From NCBI RefSeq assembly GCF_010723575.1, contig NZ_BLKZ01000001.1, positions 62,001 through 126,000 of the forward strand: a DNA stretch of 64,000 nt, read 5' to 3'. Position numbers and translations under genes: made by a program. Under the pieces are notes generated by a model that did no database searches, was not told the DNA's origin, and saw only the letters and a list, made by a program, of their open reading frames with translations. This document shows, in pieces, positions 33,168 through 42,335 of the stretch (positions are counted from its first letter, which is position 1; every line of letters starts with the position of its first letter). Source of the stretch: Mycobacterium bourgelatii (lineage in GTDB: Bacteria > Actinomycetota > Actinomycetes > Mycobacteriales > Mycobacteriaceae).

Positions 33168-34783
33168 GCGACTACCAAGAGGAAGAGCGCCGTTCGTTCA
33201 CCTCCCGGACCCCGGTAAACCAGAATCCCGACCAGGTCGAGTACCGACGCGGTTTCGTCACCCGCCACCAGGTCACCGGTTGGCGGTTCGTGATGCGCCG
33301 CATCGCCTCGGGTATTGCGCTGCACGACACCAGGATGCTGGTCGACCCGTTGCGCACCCAGTCCCGGGCGGTGTTGATGGGCGTGCTGATCCTGATCACC
33401 GGGCTGGCGGGCTGCTTCGTCTTTTCGCTGATCCGGCCCAACGGGCAGGTCGGAAGCAACACCGTGCTGGCCGACCGGTCCACCGCCGCGCTGTATGTGC
33501 GCGTCGGCGACCGGCTGCACCCGGTGCTCAACCTGACCTCGGCCCGGCTCATCGCCGGCAAGCCGGTCAACCCGACGACGGTGAAAAGCGCTGAGCTGGA
33601 CAAGTTTCCGCGGGGCAGCTTGATCGGCATCCCGGGCGCGCCGGAGCGGATGGTGCAAAACGCCACCCACGACGCCGAGTGGACGGTGTGCGACCCCGTC
33701 AGCGGAGCGGGCGGGCGCGCGGTGCACAGCACGGGCTTGACGGTTATTGCCGGCAAGCCGGACAGTGAGGGCGCCCGGGCCGGCGCGTTACCCCCCGGAC
33801 ATGCGGTCCTGGTCGACGCCTCGTTCCTGGGTGGAAACAGCACGTGGTTGCTGTGGGACGGCAAGCGCAGCCGGATCGACCTGGCCGACCACGCGGTCAC
33901 CGGCGCCCTGGGTCTGGGTGCCGACGTACCCGCCCCACGGCCGATCGCTGCCGGATTGTTCAACGCGATCCCCGAATCGCCGGCGCTTACCCCGCCGGTG
34001 ATCCCGAACGCCGGCAGCCCGGCAAGCTTCCCGGTGCCGGCGCCGATCGGCGGGGTCGTGACGGCGTACTCGCTCGACCACAACCCGTCCGCCGACACGG
34101 CACACTCCTTGTACTACGCGGTATTGCCGGACGGCCTGCAGCCCATCTCGCCGGTGCTGGCCGCGGTCCTGCGCAACACCAATTCCTATGGCCTGCATCA
34201 GCCGCCGCGGCTGGGCGCCGACGAGATCGCCCGGCTACCCGTCTCCCGGTTGCTGGACACCACGCGGTACCCCGCGCAGCCGGTCACCCTCGTCGATGCG
34301 GGCCGCGATCCCGTCACGTGTGCCCATTGGAGCAAGCCGGCGGGCGCGGCCACCAGTTCGCTGAGCCTGTTGTCCGGTTCGGCGCTGCCGGTGCCCGAGT
34401 CGATCCACGCCGTGGACTTGGTCGGCGGCGGCAACAACGGCACGGCCTCCCGGGTCGCGCTGGAGCCGGGCACCGGCTACTTTGCCCAGACCGTGGGCGG
34501 CGGCCCGTCCGCACCGCCCACCGGATCACTGTTCTGGGTGTCCGACACCGGTGTGCGGTACGGCATCGACACGGAGGCAGATCGAACGGTGGCCGGCGGA
34601 AACGGCAAAACCATTGAAGCCCTTGGTCTTCAGGGTCCGCCGGTAGCGATCCCGTGGTCAATTCTGTCCTTGTTCGCGTCCGGCCCGACCCTGTCGCGCG
34701 CCGACGCATTGTTAGCTCACGACGGCCTGCCGCCCGACAGCAAGCCCGGTCGTCCGGTATCGGCTGAGGGAGCGCCGCGATGA
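33164..34783 (+). CDS. eccB3: ESX-3 membrane core protein EccB3
   Basis: The 539-residue protein has a cytosolic N-terminus (1-67), one membrane helix (about 68-90, LMGVLILITGLAGCFVF) and a large periplasmic domain of repeat-like folds. It forms the inner-membrane core with EccC3, EccD3 and EccE3. The R1-type stretch near 100-200 and paired Cys (for example in VCDPVSG and VTCAHW) fit the family, which uses a disulfide in the periplasm. The start overlaps eccA3 by ATGA and the stop overlaps eccC3 by ATGA. Confidence 0.96.
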   Translation: MSDYQEEERRSFTSRTPVNQNPDQVEYRRGFVTRHQVTGWRFVMRRIASGIALHDTRMLVDPLRTQSRAVLMGVLILITGLAGCFVFSLIRPNGQVGSNTVLADRSTAALYVRVGDRLHPVLNLTSARLIAGKPVNPTTVKSAELDKFPRGSLIGIPGAPERMVQNATHDAEWTVCDPVSGAGGRAVHSTGLTVIAGKPDSEGARAGALPPGHAVLVDASFLGGNSTWLLWDGKRSRIDLADHAVTGALGLGADVPAPRPIAAGLFNAIPESPALTPPVIPNAGSPASFPVPAPIGGVVTAYSLDHNPSADTAHSLYYAVLPDGLQPISPVLAAVLRNTNSYGLHQPPRLGADEIARLPVSRLLDTTRYPAQPVTLVDAGRDPVTCAHWSKPAGAATSSLSLLSGSALPVPESIHAVDLVGGGNNGTASRVALEPGTGYFAQTVGGGPSAPPTGSLFWVSDTGVRYGIDTEADRTVAGGNGKTIEALGLQGPPVAIPWSILSLFASGPTLSRADALLAHDGLPPDSKPGRPVSAEGAPR

Positions 34784-37700
34784 GCAGATTGGTCTTCGAA
34801 GCGCGGCGCCGACTGGCGCCGCCCGCCGTCCGCAAGGGCACCATCACGATTGAGGCACCGCCGGAATTGCCCAGGGTGATTCCGCCGTCGTTGCTGCGAC
34901 GGGCGCTGCCCTACCTGATCGGGATCCTCATCGTCGGCATGATCGTTGCGTTGGTCGCGACCGGGATGCGGGTGATCTCGCCGCAGACGCTGTTCTTCCC
35001 GTTCGTGTTGCTGCTGGCGGCGACGGCCCTCTACCGCGGCAACGACAACAAGATGCGCACCGAGGAAGTCGACGCCGAACGGGCCGACTACCTGCGCTAC
35101 CTCGCGGTCGTTCGGGACAACGTCCGCGCCGCCGCCGCCGAGCAGCGGGTGGCCGCGCAGTGGTCCCACCCCGAACCGACCGCCCTGGCCGCCGTGCCGG
35201 GCTCGCGTCGACAGTGGGAGCGCGACCCGCACGACCCCGACTTCTTGGTGCTGCGGGCCGGCCGGCACGACGCACCCTTGATCACCCCGCTGCGGGTCAA
35301 CGACACGGCCGACGAGATCGACCTGGAACCGGTGTCGCACAGCGCATTACGCAGCCTGCTCGACACCCAGCGCACCGTCCGGGACGTGCCGACCGGGATC
35401 GATGTGACCAAGCTGGCCCGGATCACTCTCTTAGGCGAACGGGACGAAGTACGGGCCGCGTTGCGCGCCTGGATCGCCCAGGCGGTGACCTGGCACGACC
35501 CCACGGTGCTGGGCGTGGCGCTGGCCAGCCGTGATCTGGAGAGCCCGGACTGGTCGTGGCTGAAGTGGTTGCCCCACATCGACGTTCCCGGCCAGGTCGA
35601 CGGGGTCGGGCCGGCGCGCTACCTGTCCACCGACACCGACGAGCTGATCGAGCTGCTGGGCTCGGCGCTGGTTGATCGACCGGCGTTTACCGGACAGCCC
35701 GCAGATACCTTGCGGCACTTGCTGATCATCGTCGACGACCCCAATTACGACCTGCAGGTGTCCCCGCTGGCCGTGGGGCGGGCGGGTGTCACCGTCATAC
35801 ACCTGTCAGCTACCGAACCGCACCGGGAACAGTATTCGGACCCGGAGAAACCGATCCTGCGCATCGGCAACGGGGCCATCGAACGGTGGCAGACCGGCGG
35901 CTGGCAGCCCTTCATCGACGCTGCCGACCAATTCGGCGCCGACGAAGCGGCGCACCTCGCTCGCCGACTGTCACGTTGGGATTCCAACCCCACGCACACC
36001 GGACTGCGCTCGGCAGCGACCCGCGGCGCGAGTTTCACCACCCTGCTGGGAATCCCGGACGCGTCCCGACTGGATGTGCCCGCGTTGTGGGCGCCGAGGC
36101 GGCGTGATGACGAATTGCGCGTCCCGATCGGTGTCACCGCCACTGGTGAGCCCTTGATGTTCGACCTCAAGGACGAAGCCGAGGGCGGGATGGGGCCGCA
36201 CGGCCTGATGATCGGTATGACCGGTTCCGGCAAGTCGCAGACGTTGATGTCGATTCTGTTGTCGCTGTTGACCACTCACTCGGCCGACCGGTTGATCGTC
36301 ATCTACGCCGACTTCAAGGGTGAGGCGGGCGCCGACAGCTTCCGCAACTTCCCGCAGGTCGTCGCGGTCATCTCCAACATGGCCGAAAAGAAGTCGTTGG
36401 CCGACCGCTTCGCCGACACGTTGCGTGGTGAGGTGGCCCGGCGCGAGATCCTGCTGCGCGAGGCCGGTCGCCAGATTCAGGGCAGTGCGTTCAACTCGGT
36501 GCTGGAGTACGAGAACGCCCGCGAGGCCGGACACGATTTGCCGCCGATCCCAACGCTGTTCGTGGTTGCCGACGAGTTCACCTTGATGCTGGCCGACCAT
36601 CCCGAGTACGCCGAGCTGTTCGACTACGTGGCGCGCAAGGGCCGTTCGTTCCGCATCCATATCTTGTTCGCGTCCCAGACCCTCGACGTCGGCAAGATCA
36701 AGGACATCGACAAGAACACCTCCTACCGGATCGGGTTGAAGGTGGCCAGCCCCAGCGTTTCTCGCCAGATCATCGGTGTCGAAGACGCGTACCACATCGA
36801 ATCGGGCAAGGAGCACAAGGGCATCGGCTTCCTGGTGCCCGCTCCGGGCGCCACGCCGATCAAGTTCCGCAGCACCTACGTGGACGGTATCTACGAACCG
36901 CCGCAGGTCGCGAAAGCCCTTGTCGTGCCATCTATTCCAGAACCGAAGCTGTTCACCGCGGGTGCAGTGGAACCGGACCCGGGCACCGTGATCGCCGAGG
37001 CCGACGAAGAGGAACTGACCGGACCGCCGAAGAAGTTGATCGCGACCATCGGCGAGCAGTTGGCCCGCTTCGGTCCGCAGGCGCCGCAGCTGTGGCTGCC
37101 GCCGCTGGACGAACCAATCCCGCTGAGCAACGTGCTCGCGCGCGCCGGTGTGCCGCAACGCCAGTGGCGCTGGCCGCTCGGTGAGATCGACAAGCCGTTC
37201 GAGATGCGCCGCGACCCGCTGGTGTTCGACGCGACATCGTCGGCCGGCAACATGGTGATCCACGGTGGGCCCAAGTCCGGCAAATCGACGGCGCTGCAGA
37301 CGTTCATCCTCTCGGCCGCGAATCTGCACTCGCCGCGCGACGTCACGTTCTACTGCCTGGACTATGGCGGGGGCCAACTGCGCGCGCTCGAGCACCTCGC
37401 GCACGTCGGCAGCGTCGCATCGGCGCTGGAACCCGAGCGCATCCGGCGCACCTTCGGCGAGCTGGAACAGCTGCTGCTGTCGCGGCAGCAGCGCGAGGTG
37501 TTCCGCGACCGGCCGGGCAACGGCTCTTCGAACGGGCACGCCAACGGCAACACGCCTGATGACGGTTACGGCGAGGTGTTCCTGGTCATCGACAACCTGT
37601 ATGCCTTCGGCCGCGACAACACCGATCAGTTCAACACCCGTAACCCGTTGCTGGCCAAGGTAACCGAACTGGTCAACGTGGGCCTGGCCTACGGCATCCA

Positions 37701-38778
37701 CGTGATCATCACGACGCCGAGCTGGTTGGAGCTGCCGCTGGCGATGCGCGACGGGCTTGGGCTGCGCCTCGAGCTGCGGTTGCACGATGCGCGGGACAGC
37801 AACGTCCGGGTGGTCGGTGCGTTGCGCCGGCCGGCCGATGCCGTCCCGGCAGACCAGCCGGGCCGCGGCCTGACCATGGCGGCCGAACACTTCCTGTTCG
37901 CGCAACCCGAACTGGACCAGATTCCCGCGATCAACGCCCGCTACCCGGGCGTGACGGCTCCCCGGGTGCGGTTGCTGCCCACCAACCTCGCACCTGAGGC
38001 CATCGGTCCGCTCTATCGCGGTCCCGACCAGGTCGTGATCGGGCAGCGCGAAGAAGACCTGGCACCGGTGGTGCTCGACTTCGCCGAGAACCCATTGCTG
38101 ATGGTGTTCGGCGACAGCAAGTCTGGAAAGACGACCCTGCTGCGCCATCTCATCCGCACCATCCGAGAAAACTCCACCTCCGATCAGGTGGCGTTCACGG
38201 TGCTGGACCGTCGGTTGCACCTGGTCGACGAGCCGCTGTTCCCCGACAACGAGTACACGGCCAACATCGACCGGGTCATCCCCGCGATGCTGGGTCTGGC
38301 CAACCTGATCGAGTCACGGCGCCCACCGGCGGGCCTGTCCCCGGCCGAGCTGTCTAAGTGGAGCTATGACGGCCACACCCACTACCTGATCATCGACGAT
38401 GTCGACCAGATTCCGGATTCGGCGGCGATGACGGGTCCGTACGTGGGCCAGCGACCCTGGACTCCGCTGCTCGGAATCCTCTCGCAAGCAGCCGATTTGG
38501 GGCTGCGGGTGATCGTCACGGCTCGGGCGTCTGGATCGGCGCACGGACTGATGACCAGCCCGCTGCTGCGCCGGTTCAACGACTTGCAGGCGACCACCTT
38601 GATGCTCGCGGGCAACCCGGCCGACGGTGGCAAGATCCGCGGCCAGCGCTTCAGCCGGCTCCCCGCCGGACGCGCAATCCTGTTGGACGACAGCGACGGT
38701 CCTACCTACGTGCAATTGGTCAACCCGCTGGTCGGGGAGGCCGCAATATCCGGTGATACGCAACAGAAGGGAAGTTAA
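34780..38778 (+). CDS. eccC3: ESX-3 FtsK/SpoIIIE-type triple ATPase EccC3
   Basis: The 1,332-residue motor recognises substrates and powers secretion. Two membrane helices lie at about 44-63 and 69-86, followed by a stalk/DUF domain. Three FtsK-type ATPase domains follow: Walker A GMTGSGKSQT near 480 with Walker B VVADEF near 605; GGPKSGKSTAL near 828; and FGDSKSGKTTLL near 1109 with IIDDVDQ near 1203. Only the first has the full catalytic Walker B DE pair, as in other EccC proteins. A Gly/Asn/Ser-rich insert (about 918-930) sits in ATPase 2. ATGA overlap with eccB3; PE5 starts two bases after its stop. Confidence 0.97.
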   Translation: MSRLVFEARRRLAPPAVRKGTITIEAPPELPRVIPPSLLRRALPYLIGILIVGMIVALVATGMRVISPQTLFFPFVLLLAATALYRGNDNKMRTEEVDAERADYLRYLAVVRDNVRAAAAEQRVAAQWSHPEPTALAAVPGSRRQWERDPHDPDFLVLRAGRHDAPLITPLRVNDTADEIDLEPVSHSALRSLLDTQRTVRDVPTGIDVTKLARITLLGERDEVRAALRAWIAQAVTWHDPTVLGVALASRDLESPDWSWLKWLPHIDVPGQVDGVGPARYLSTDTDELIELLGSALVDRPAFTGQPADTLRHLLIIVDDPNYDLQVSPLAVGRAGVTVIHLSATEPHREQYSDPEKPILRIGNGAIERWQTGGWQPFIDAADQFGADEAAHLARRLSRWDSNPTHTGLRSAATRGASFTTLLGIPDASRLDVPALWAPRRRDDELRVPIGVTATGEPLMFDLKDEAEGGMGPHGLMIGMTGSGKSQTLMSILLSLLTTHSADRLIVIYADFKGEAGADSFRNFPQVVAVISNMAEKKSLADRFADTLRGEVARREILLREAGRQIQGSAFNSVLEYENAREAGHDLPPIPTLFVVADEFTLMLADHPEYAELFDYVARKGRSFRIHILFASQTLDVGKIKDIDKNTSYRIGLKVASPSVSRQIIGVEDAYHIESGKEHKGIGFLVPAPGATPIKFRSTYVDGIYEPPQVAKALVVPSIPEPKLFTAGAVEPDPGTVIAEADEEELTGPPKKLIATIGEQLARFGPQAPQLWLPPLDEPIPLSNVLARAGVPQRQWRWPLGEIDKPFEMRRDPLVFDATSSAGNMVIHGGPKSGKSTALQTFILSAANLHSPRDVTFYCLDYGGGQLRALEHLAHVGSVASALEPERIRRTFGELEQLLLSRQQREVFRDRPGNGSSNGHANGNTPDDGYGEVFLVIDNLYAFGRDNTDQFNTRNPLLAKVTELVNVGLAYGIHVIITTPSWLELPLAMRDGLGLRLELRLHDARDSNVRVVGALRRPADAVPADQPGRGLTMAAEHFLFAQPELDQIPAINARYPGVTAPRVRLLPTNLAPEAIGPLYRGPDQVVIGQREEDLAPVVLDFAENPLLMVFGDSKSGKTTLLRHLIRTIRENSTSDQVAFTVLDRRLHLVDEPLFPDNEYTANIDRVIPAMLGLANLIESRRPPAGLSPAELSKWSYDGHTHYLIIDDVDQIPDSAAMTGPYVGQRPWTPLLGILSQAADLGLRVIVTARASGSAHGLMTSPLLRRFNDLQATTLMLAGNPADGGKIRGQRFSRLPAGRAILLDDSDGPTYVQLVNPLVGEAAISGDTQQKGS

Positions 38779-38780
38779 TC

Positions 38781-39089
38781 ATGACGTTGCGAGTGGTTCC
38801 CGAGGGATTGGCCGCCGCCAGTGCCGCGGTTGAGGCGCTGACGGCGCGGCTGGCGGCAGCGCAGGCAGCCGCGGCCCCGTTGATCACCGCGGTCGTCCCG
38901 CCGGCGGCCGATCCGGTGTCGTTGCAGACCGCCGCCGGGTTCAGCGCTCAGGGCGCGGAGCACGCCGCGGTTGCGGCGCAAGGCGTCGAGGAGCTGGGCC
39001 GCGCTGGTGTCGGCGTGGGCGAGGCGGGCGCAAGTTACCTCGCCGGTGATGCAGCGGCCGCCGCGACGTATGGGATTTCGGGCGGCTGA
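38781..39089 (+). CDS. PE5: ESX-3 PE protein PE5
   Basis: The 102-residue helical PE protein has Pro-Glu at residues 7-8 and the YxxxD export signal as Tyr86-Asp90 (YLAGD). It pairs with PPE4 as a secreted heterodimer needed for siderophore-dependent iron uptake. It starts two bases after the eccC3 stop and ends three bases before PPE4. Ala-rich throughout; no C-terminal extension. Confidence 0.95.
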   Translation: MTLRVVPEGLAAASAAVEALTARLAAAQAAAAPLITAVVPPAADPVSLQTAAGFSAQGAEHAAVAAQGVEELGRAGVGVGEAGASYLAGDAAAAATYGISGG

Positions 39090-39092
39090 TTG

Positions 39093-40670
39093 ATGAGTTC
39101 GCCCATCTGGATGGCTTCGCCGCCGGAGGTGCATTCGGCGTTGCTGAGCAGTGGGCCAGGCCCGGGGTCGCTGATGGCGGCCGCTGGCGCCTGGAACTCG
39201 CTCAGCGCCGAATACGCCGCGACGGCAGCCGAACTCAGTGGGCTCCTGGGGGGAGTTCAAGCGGGGGCGTGGCAGGGGCCGAGCGCTGAACAATATGCGT
39301 CAGCGCACCTGCCGTACGTGGCGTGGCTCATGCAGGCCAGCGCCGACGCGGCCGCAGTGGCCGCGCAACACGAGGTTGCCGCAGCGGCCTACACCACGGC
39401 TCTGGCGGCGATGCCCACCATGGCCGAGCTCGCCGCCAACCACATCATCCACGGCGTGCTGGTTGCGACAAATTTCTTTGGTATCAACACGATTCCGATC
39501 GCGCTGAACGAAGCCGACTATGTGCGGATGTGGGTGCAGGCGGCCACGACCATGGGCGTGTATCAGGTGCTTTCGGGCACCGCCCTGGCCTCGGCGCCGC
39601 GCAGCATGGCCGCCCCGACCATCGTCACCCCCGGCGGCGAGGCCGCAGCGGCGGCGGCCGATTCGGCCCAAACCGCCGCCGTCGCACCGGCCGCCGATTC
39701 GGGTGCGCAACTCGACTTCCTCAACCCCATCGTGGCCGCGCTCGAGTCGTACGTGAAGACGTTGCCCAACGGTGACGCCATCTGGTACTTCCTCACCCAT
39801 CCTGTCGAGCAGATCCAGCAGATGCTGATCGACTTCAGCACGAATCCGTCGGCGGCCCTCGTTTCCTGGGGTCCGTTGCTTTTGTCGTTGGCGTATCAGG
39901 CGTTTTGGCAGCCGGTTGGCTGGGGTTTCTGGATCACGCTGGGTACGTCGCCCGCGTGGGCGCCGCCGCTGCTGGCCGTCGGACTGGGGTCGTTGGGTTT
40001 CCTAGGTCTGATCAATCTCAATTTCGATTTCCCGCCCCTGGACACCGTTCCCGGCGGGGCGCAGCCGCAGCAGCAACTTCCTGCCGCCGCCCTCACCACG
40101 ACCGTCGGGACGCCCACCAGCGCACCAGCCCCGACTACGCCGGCGGGCGCGCCGGCCAGCACCGCCGCCGCGACACCGGCTCCGGCGGCGACGAGTCTTG
40201 TCTACGCGGTCGCCGCTCCGGGCGAATGGGGACCAGCCCTCGGGCCGACCGTGGGTGGTCGCACCGGAGTCAAGGCGCCGGCGGCCACCATCCCGGCGGT
40301 TGGGGCGGCGGCGAAGAGTCGCGCCTCGGCGCGGGCCAAGCGGCGTCGCAAGTCCGAACTGCACGACCACAGCGATGAATTCCTCGACATGAACTCCGAT
40401 TTCGACGTCACGCCGGAGTACGACACGCAAGCCTCCGAGCAAGGGGCGGGAACGCTCGGATTTGCCGGCACCAGGCACAAGGAGCGGGTGCTGCAGGCCG
40501 CGGGTTTGACGGCGCTGGCCGGTGACGAGTTCGGCGGCGGTCCGCGCATGCCCATGATGCCCGGGACCTGGGACGATCCCTCAGCAGGGGTGGAGGGGCC
40601 CGGAGCAGAGCCCAGAGCAGGGGACGAAGGGCAGAAAGGGGGAAACGGTTTACCGCATCACAGTGACTGA
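39093..40670 (+). CDS. PPE4: ESX-3 PPE protein PPE4
   Basis: ATG 39093 gives 525 residues, close to PPE4 of M. tuberculosis (513); TTG 39090 is less likely. PPE motif lies at 9-11, WQGPSAEQY near 59. Pro/Ala/Thr-rich middle, basic RAKRRRKS near 410, then LGFAGT and PMMPGTW mark the PPE-PPW group. After the PPW motif an acidic Gly/Glu-rich tail extends to the end. It is bound by EspG3 in the cytosol and secreted with PE5. The PPE3-type protein at 28318 shares the N-terminal domain and both C-terminal motifs but not the His-rich insert. Confidence 0.95.
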   Translation: MSSPIWMASPPEVHSALLSSGPGPGSLMAAAGAWNSLSAEYAATAAELSGLLGGVQAGAWQGPSAEQYASAHLPYVAWLMQASADAAAVAAQHEVAAAAYTTALAAMPTMAELAANHIIHGVLVATNFFGINTIPIALNEADYVRMWVQAATTMGVYQVLSGTALASAPRSMAAPTIVTPGGEAAAAAADSAQTAAVAPAADSGAQLDFLNPIVAALESYVKTLPNGDAIWYFLTHPVEQIQQMLIDFSTNPSAALVSWGPLLLSLAYQAFWQPVGWGFWITLGTSPAWAPPLLAVGLGSLGFLGLINLNFDFPPLDTVPGGAQPQQQLPAAALTTTVGTPTSAPAPTTPAGAPASTAAATPAPAATSLVYAVAAPGEWGPALGPTVGGRTGVKAPAATIPAVGAAAKSRASARAKRRRKSELHDHSDEFLDMNSDFDVTPEYDTQASEQGAGTLGFAGTRHKERVLQAAGLTALAGDEFGGGPRMPMMPGTWDDPSAGVEGPGAEPRAGDEGQKGGNGLPHHSD

Positions 40671-40706
40671 GCAAGACCGAAATCGAAAGCGTGAGAAGGG
40701 AAAACA

Positions 40707-41000
40707 ATGAGTCTTTTGGATGCGCACATCCCACAGTTGGTGGCCTCGCAGTCGAACTTTGCCGCCAAGGCCGGGTTGATGCGCCACACCATCGGTCAAG
40801 CCGAGCAGGCAGCGTTGTCGGCGCAAGCTTTTCACCAGGGCGAGGCGGCGGCAGCGTTCCAGGCCGCGCACGCCCGCTTCGTCGAGGTAGCGGCGCGAGT
40901 CAACTCCTTGCTCGACATCGCACAGGCCAACCTGGGTGACGCCGCCGGCACCTACGTCGCCGCCGACGCCGCCGCCGCGTCCACCTACACCGGCTTCTGA
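40707..41000 (+). CDS. esxG: ESX-3 secreted protein EsxG
   Basis: The 97-residue WXG100-family helical hairpin has, as in M. tuberculosis EsxG, the FHQGE turn in place of WxG. The C-terminal export signal YxxxD is Tyr83-Asp87 (YVAAD). It forms a dimer with EsxH and carries the signal for both. ATG 40707 has GAGAAGGG eight bases upstream. It starts 36 bases after PPE4. Confidence 0.97.
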   Translation: MSLLDAHIPQLVASQSNFAAKAGLMRHTIGQAEQAALSAQAFHQGEAAAAFQAAHARFVEVAARVNSLLDIAQANLGDAAGTYVAADAAAASTYTGF

Positions 41001-41026
41001 CCGGGCCGATAGCGAAAGGATTTGTG

Positions 41027-41317
41027 ATGGGACAGATCACGTACAACTACCCGGCGATGCTCGCCCACGCCGGCGACATGTCGGGCTATGCCGGCACGCT
41101 GCAGTCACTCGGCGCGGACATCTCGGCGGAGCAGGCCGCGTTGCAGAACGCGTGGCAGGGCGACACCGGTATGACCTACCAGACCTGGCAGGTGCAGTGG
41201 AACCAGGCGATGGAGGATCTGGTGCGGGCCTACCAGGCGATGGCCAGCACGCACGAGGCCAACACCATGTCCATGCTGGCGCGCGACCAGGCCGAAGCCG
41301 CAAAGTGGGGCGGCTAA
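41027..41317 (+). CDS. esxH: ESX-3 secreted protein EsxH
   Basis: The 96-residue WXG100 protein (TB10.4 type) has WQG at residues 43-45 and the start MGQITYNYPAML. ATG 41027 follows GAAAGGA with six bases spacing; the GTG at 41024 would shorten that. EsxG-EsxH is secreted for metal uptake and host interaction. His14, His76 and Glu77 are present but residue 70, His in M. tuberculosis, is Gln here. The C-terminus AAKWGG is conserved. Confidence 0.97.
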   Translation: MGQITYNYPAMLAHAGDMSGYAGTLQSLGADISAEQAALQNAWQGDTGMTYQTWQVQWNQAMEDLVRAYQAMASTHEANTMSMLARDQAEAAKWGG

Positions 41318-41336
41318 CAGCCGCTTGATGGGTTAG

Positions 41337-42221
41337 ATGAATCCACAACCCAATGCCGTCGAGCTGACGGTTGACAACGCGTGGTTCATCGCGGAAACGG
41401 TTGGGGCGGGCAGCTTCCCGTGGGTGCTGGCCATCACCTCCCCCTACCGTGACACCGCGGAGCGCAAAGCTTTCATCGATCGTCAGAAGGGCGAACTGAC
41501 CCGAATGGGTCTGTTGTCGCCAGAGGGTGCCATCAACCCGGTGGTCGCCGACTGGATCAAGCTGGTGTGCTTCCCAGACCGGTGGCTCGACATGCGCTTC
41601 GTCGGGCCCGCCGTTGCCGGCGAACCCGGCGAGATGTTGCGCGGCATCGTCGCGCAACGGGTCGACAAGACCACCACGCAGGCGGTCGCCCAAACCGTTG
41701 TGGCGCTGCGCAGCGCTCAGCTGGTCACCTTCACGGCAATGGATATCGACGATGCCCGGGCGCTGGTTCCGGTGCTCGGCGTGGGATTGCAGCACCGCCC
41801 ACCCGCCCGGTTCGACGAGTTCAGCATGCCTACTCGCGTCGGCGCCCGTGCCGACGAGCGGCTGCGGGCGGGTGCGCCGCTCGCCGAAGTCCTTGACTAC
41901 CTGGGCATCCCGGCGTCGGCCCGGCCGGTGGTCGAGGCGGTGTTCTCCGGCCCGCGCAGCTACGTCGAGGTCGTCGCGGGTTGCAACCGAGACGGGCAGC
42001 ACACCACCACCGAGGTCGGCCTGAGCCTCGTCGACACCACCGCCGGCCGGGTGCTGGTCAGTCCGTCCCGGGCATTTGACGGCGAATGGGTATCGACGTT
42101 CAGTCCCGGCACGCCCTTTGCGACCGCCGTCGCGATCGAGAAGTTGACCGCCTGTCTACCGGATGGGGATTGGTTCCCCGGGCACCGGCTGTCTCGAGAT
42201 TTCACCACCCAGTCTTCATAA
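41337..42221 (+). CDS. espG3: ESX-3 PE/PPE chaperone EspG3
   Basis: The 294-residue cytosolic chaperone (Mtb 295) binds the PPE4 tip so that PE5-PPE4 stays soluble for export. Family pattern: VELTVDNAWFIAETVGAGSFPWVL at the N-terminus, then alternating strands and helices, with DGEWVSTFSPGTPFATAVAIEKLTACLPDGDWFPGHR near the end. ATG 41337 starts 20 bases after esxH without a strong ribosome site. The 3' end contains a tandem duplication with three in-frame stops. Confidence 0.95.
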   Translation: MNPQPNAVELTVDNAWFIAETVGAGSFPWVLAITSPYRDTAERKAFIDRQKGELTRMGLLSPEGAINPVVADWIKLVCFPDRWLDMRFVGPAVAGEPGEMLRGIVAQRVDKTTTQAVAQTVVALRSAQLVTFTAMDIDDARALVPVLGVGLQHRPPARFDEFSMPTRVGARADERLRAGAPLAEVLDYLGIPASARPVVEAVFSGPRSYVEVVAGCNRDGQHTTTEVGLSLVDTTAGRVLVSPSRAFDGEWVSTFSPGTPFATAVAIEKLTACLPDGDWFPGHRLSRDFTTQSS

Positions 42222-42245
42222 GAGTCTTCATAAGAGTCGTCGTAA
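42211..42245 (+). repeat. 12-base tandem repeat carrying three in-frame stops at the espG3 end
   Basis: Units AGTCTTCATAAG at 42211-42222 and 42223-42234 are followed by a degenerate AGTCGTCGTAAT. In the espG3 frame each encodes Ser-Ser-stop, giving stops at 42219-42221, 42231-42233 and 42243-42245. The duplication lies outside the protein. Confidence 0.8.
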
Positions 42246-42335
42246 TACGAACCCCCTCAACGAGAACCAGAAAGAGAGCACGATGTCCCAGCCACGGCGC
42301 CATGCCAATGCCGAGTTCTTTGGGCGGCCACTGTG

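Noticed and set aside
35971..38220. 749-codon minus-strand frame inside eccC3
   Set aside because: High-GC shadow frame of EccC3, with Arg/Val/His-rich composition and no motif or ribosome site.
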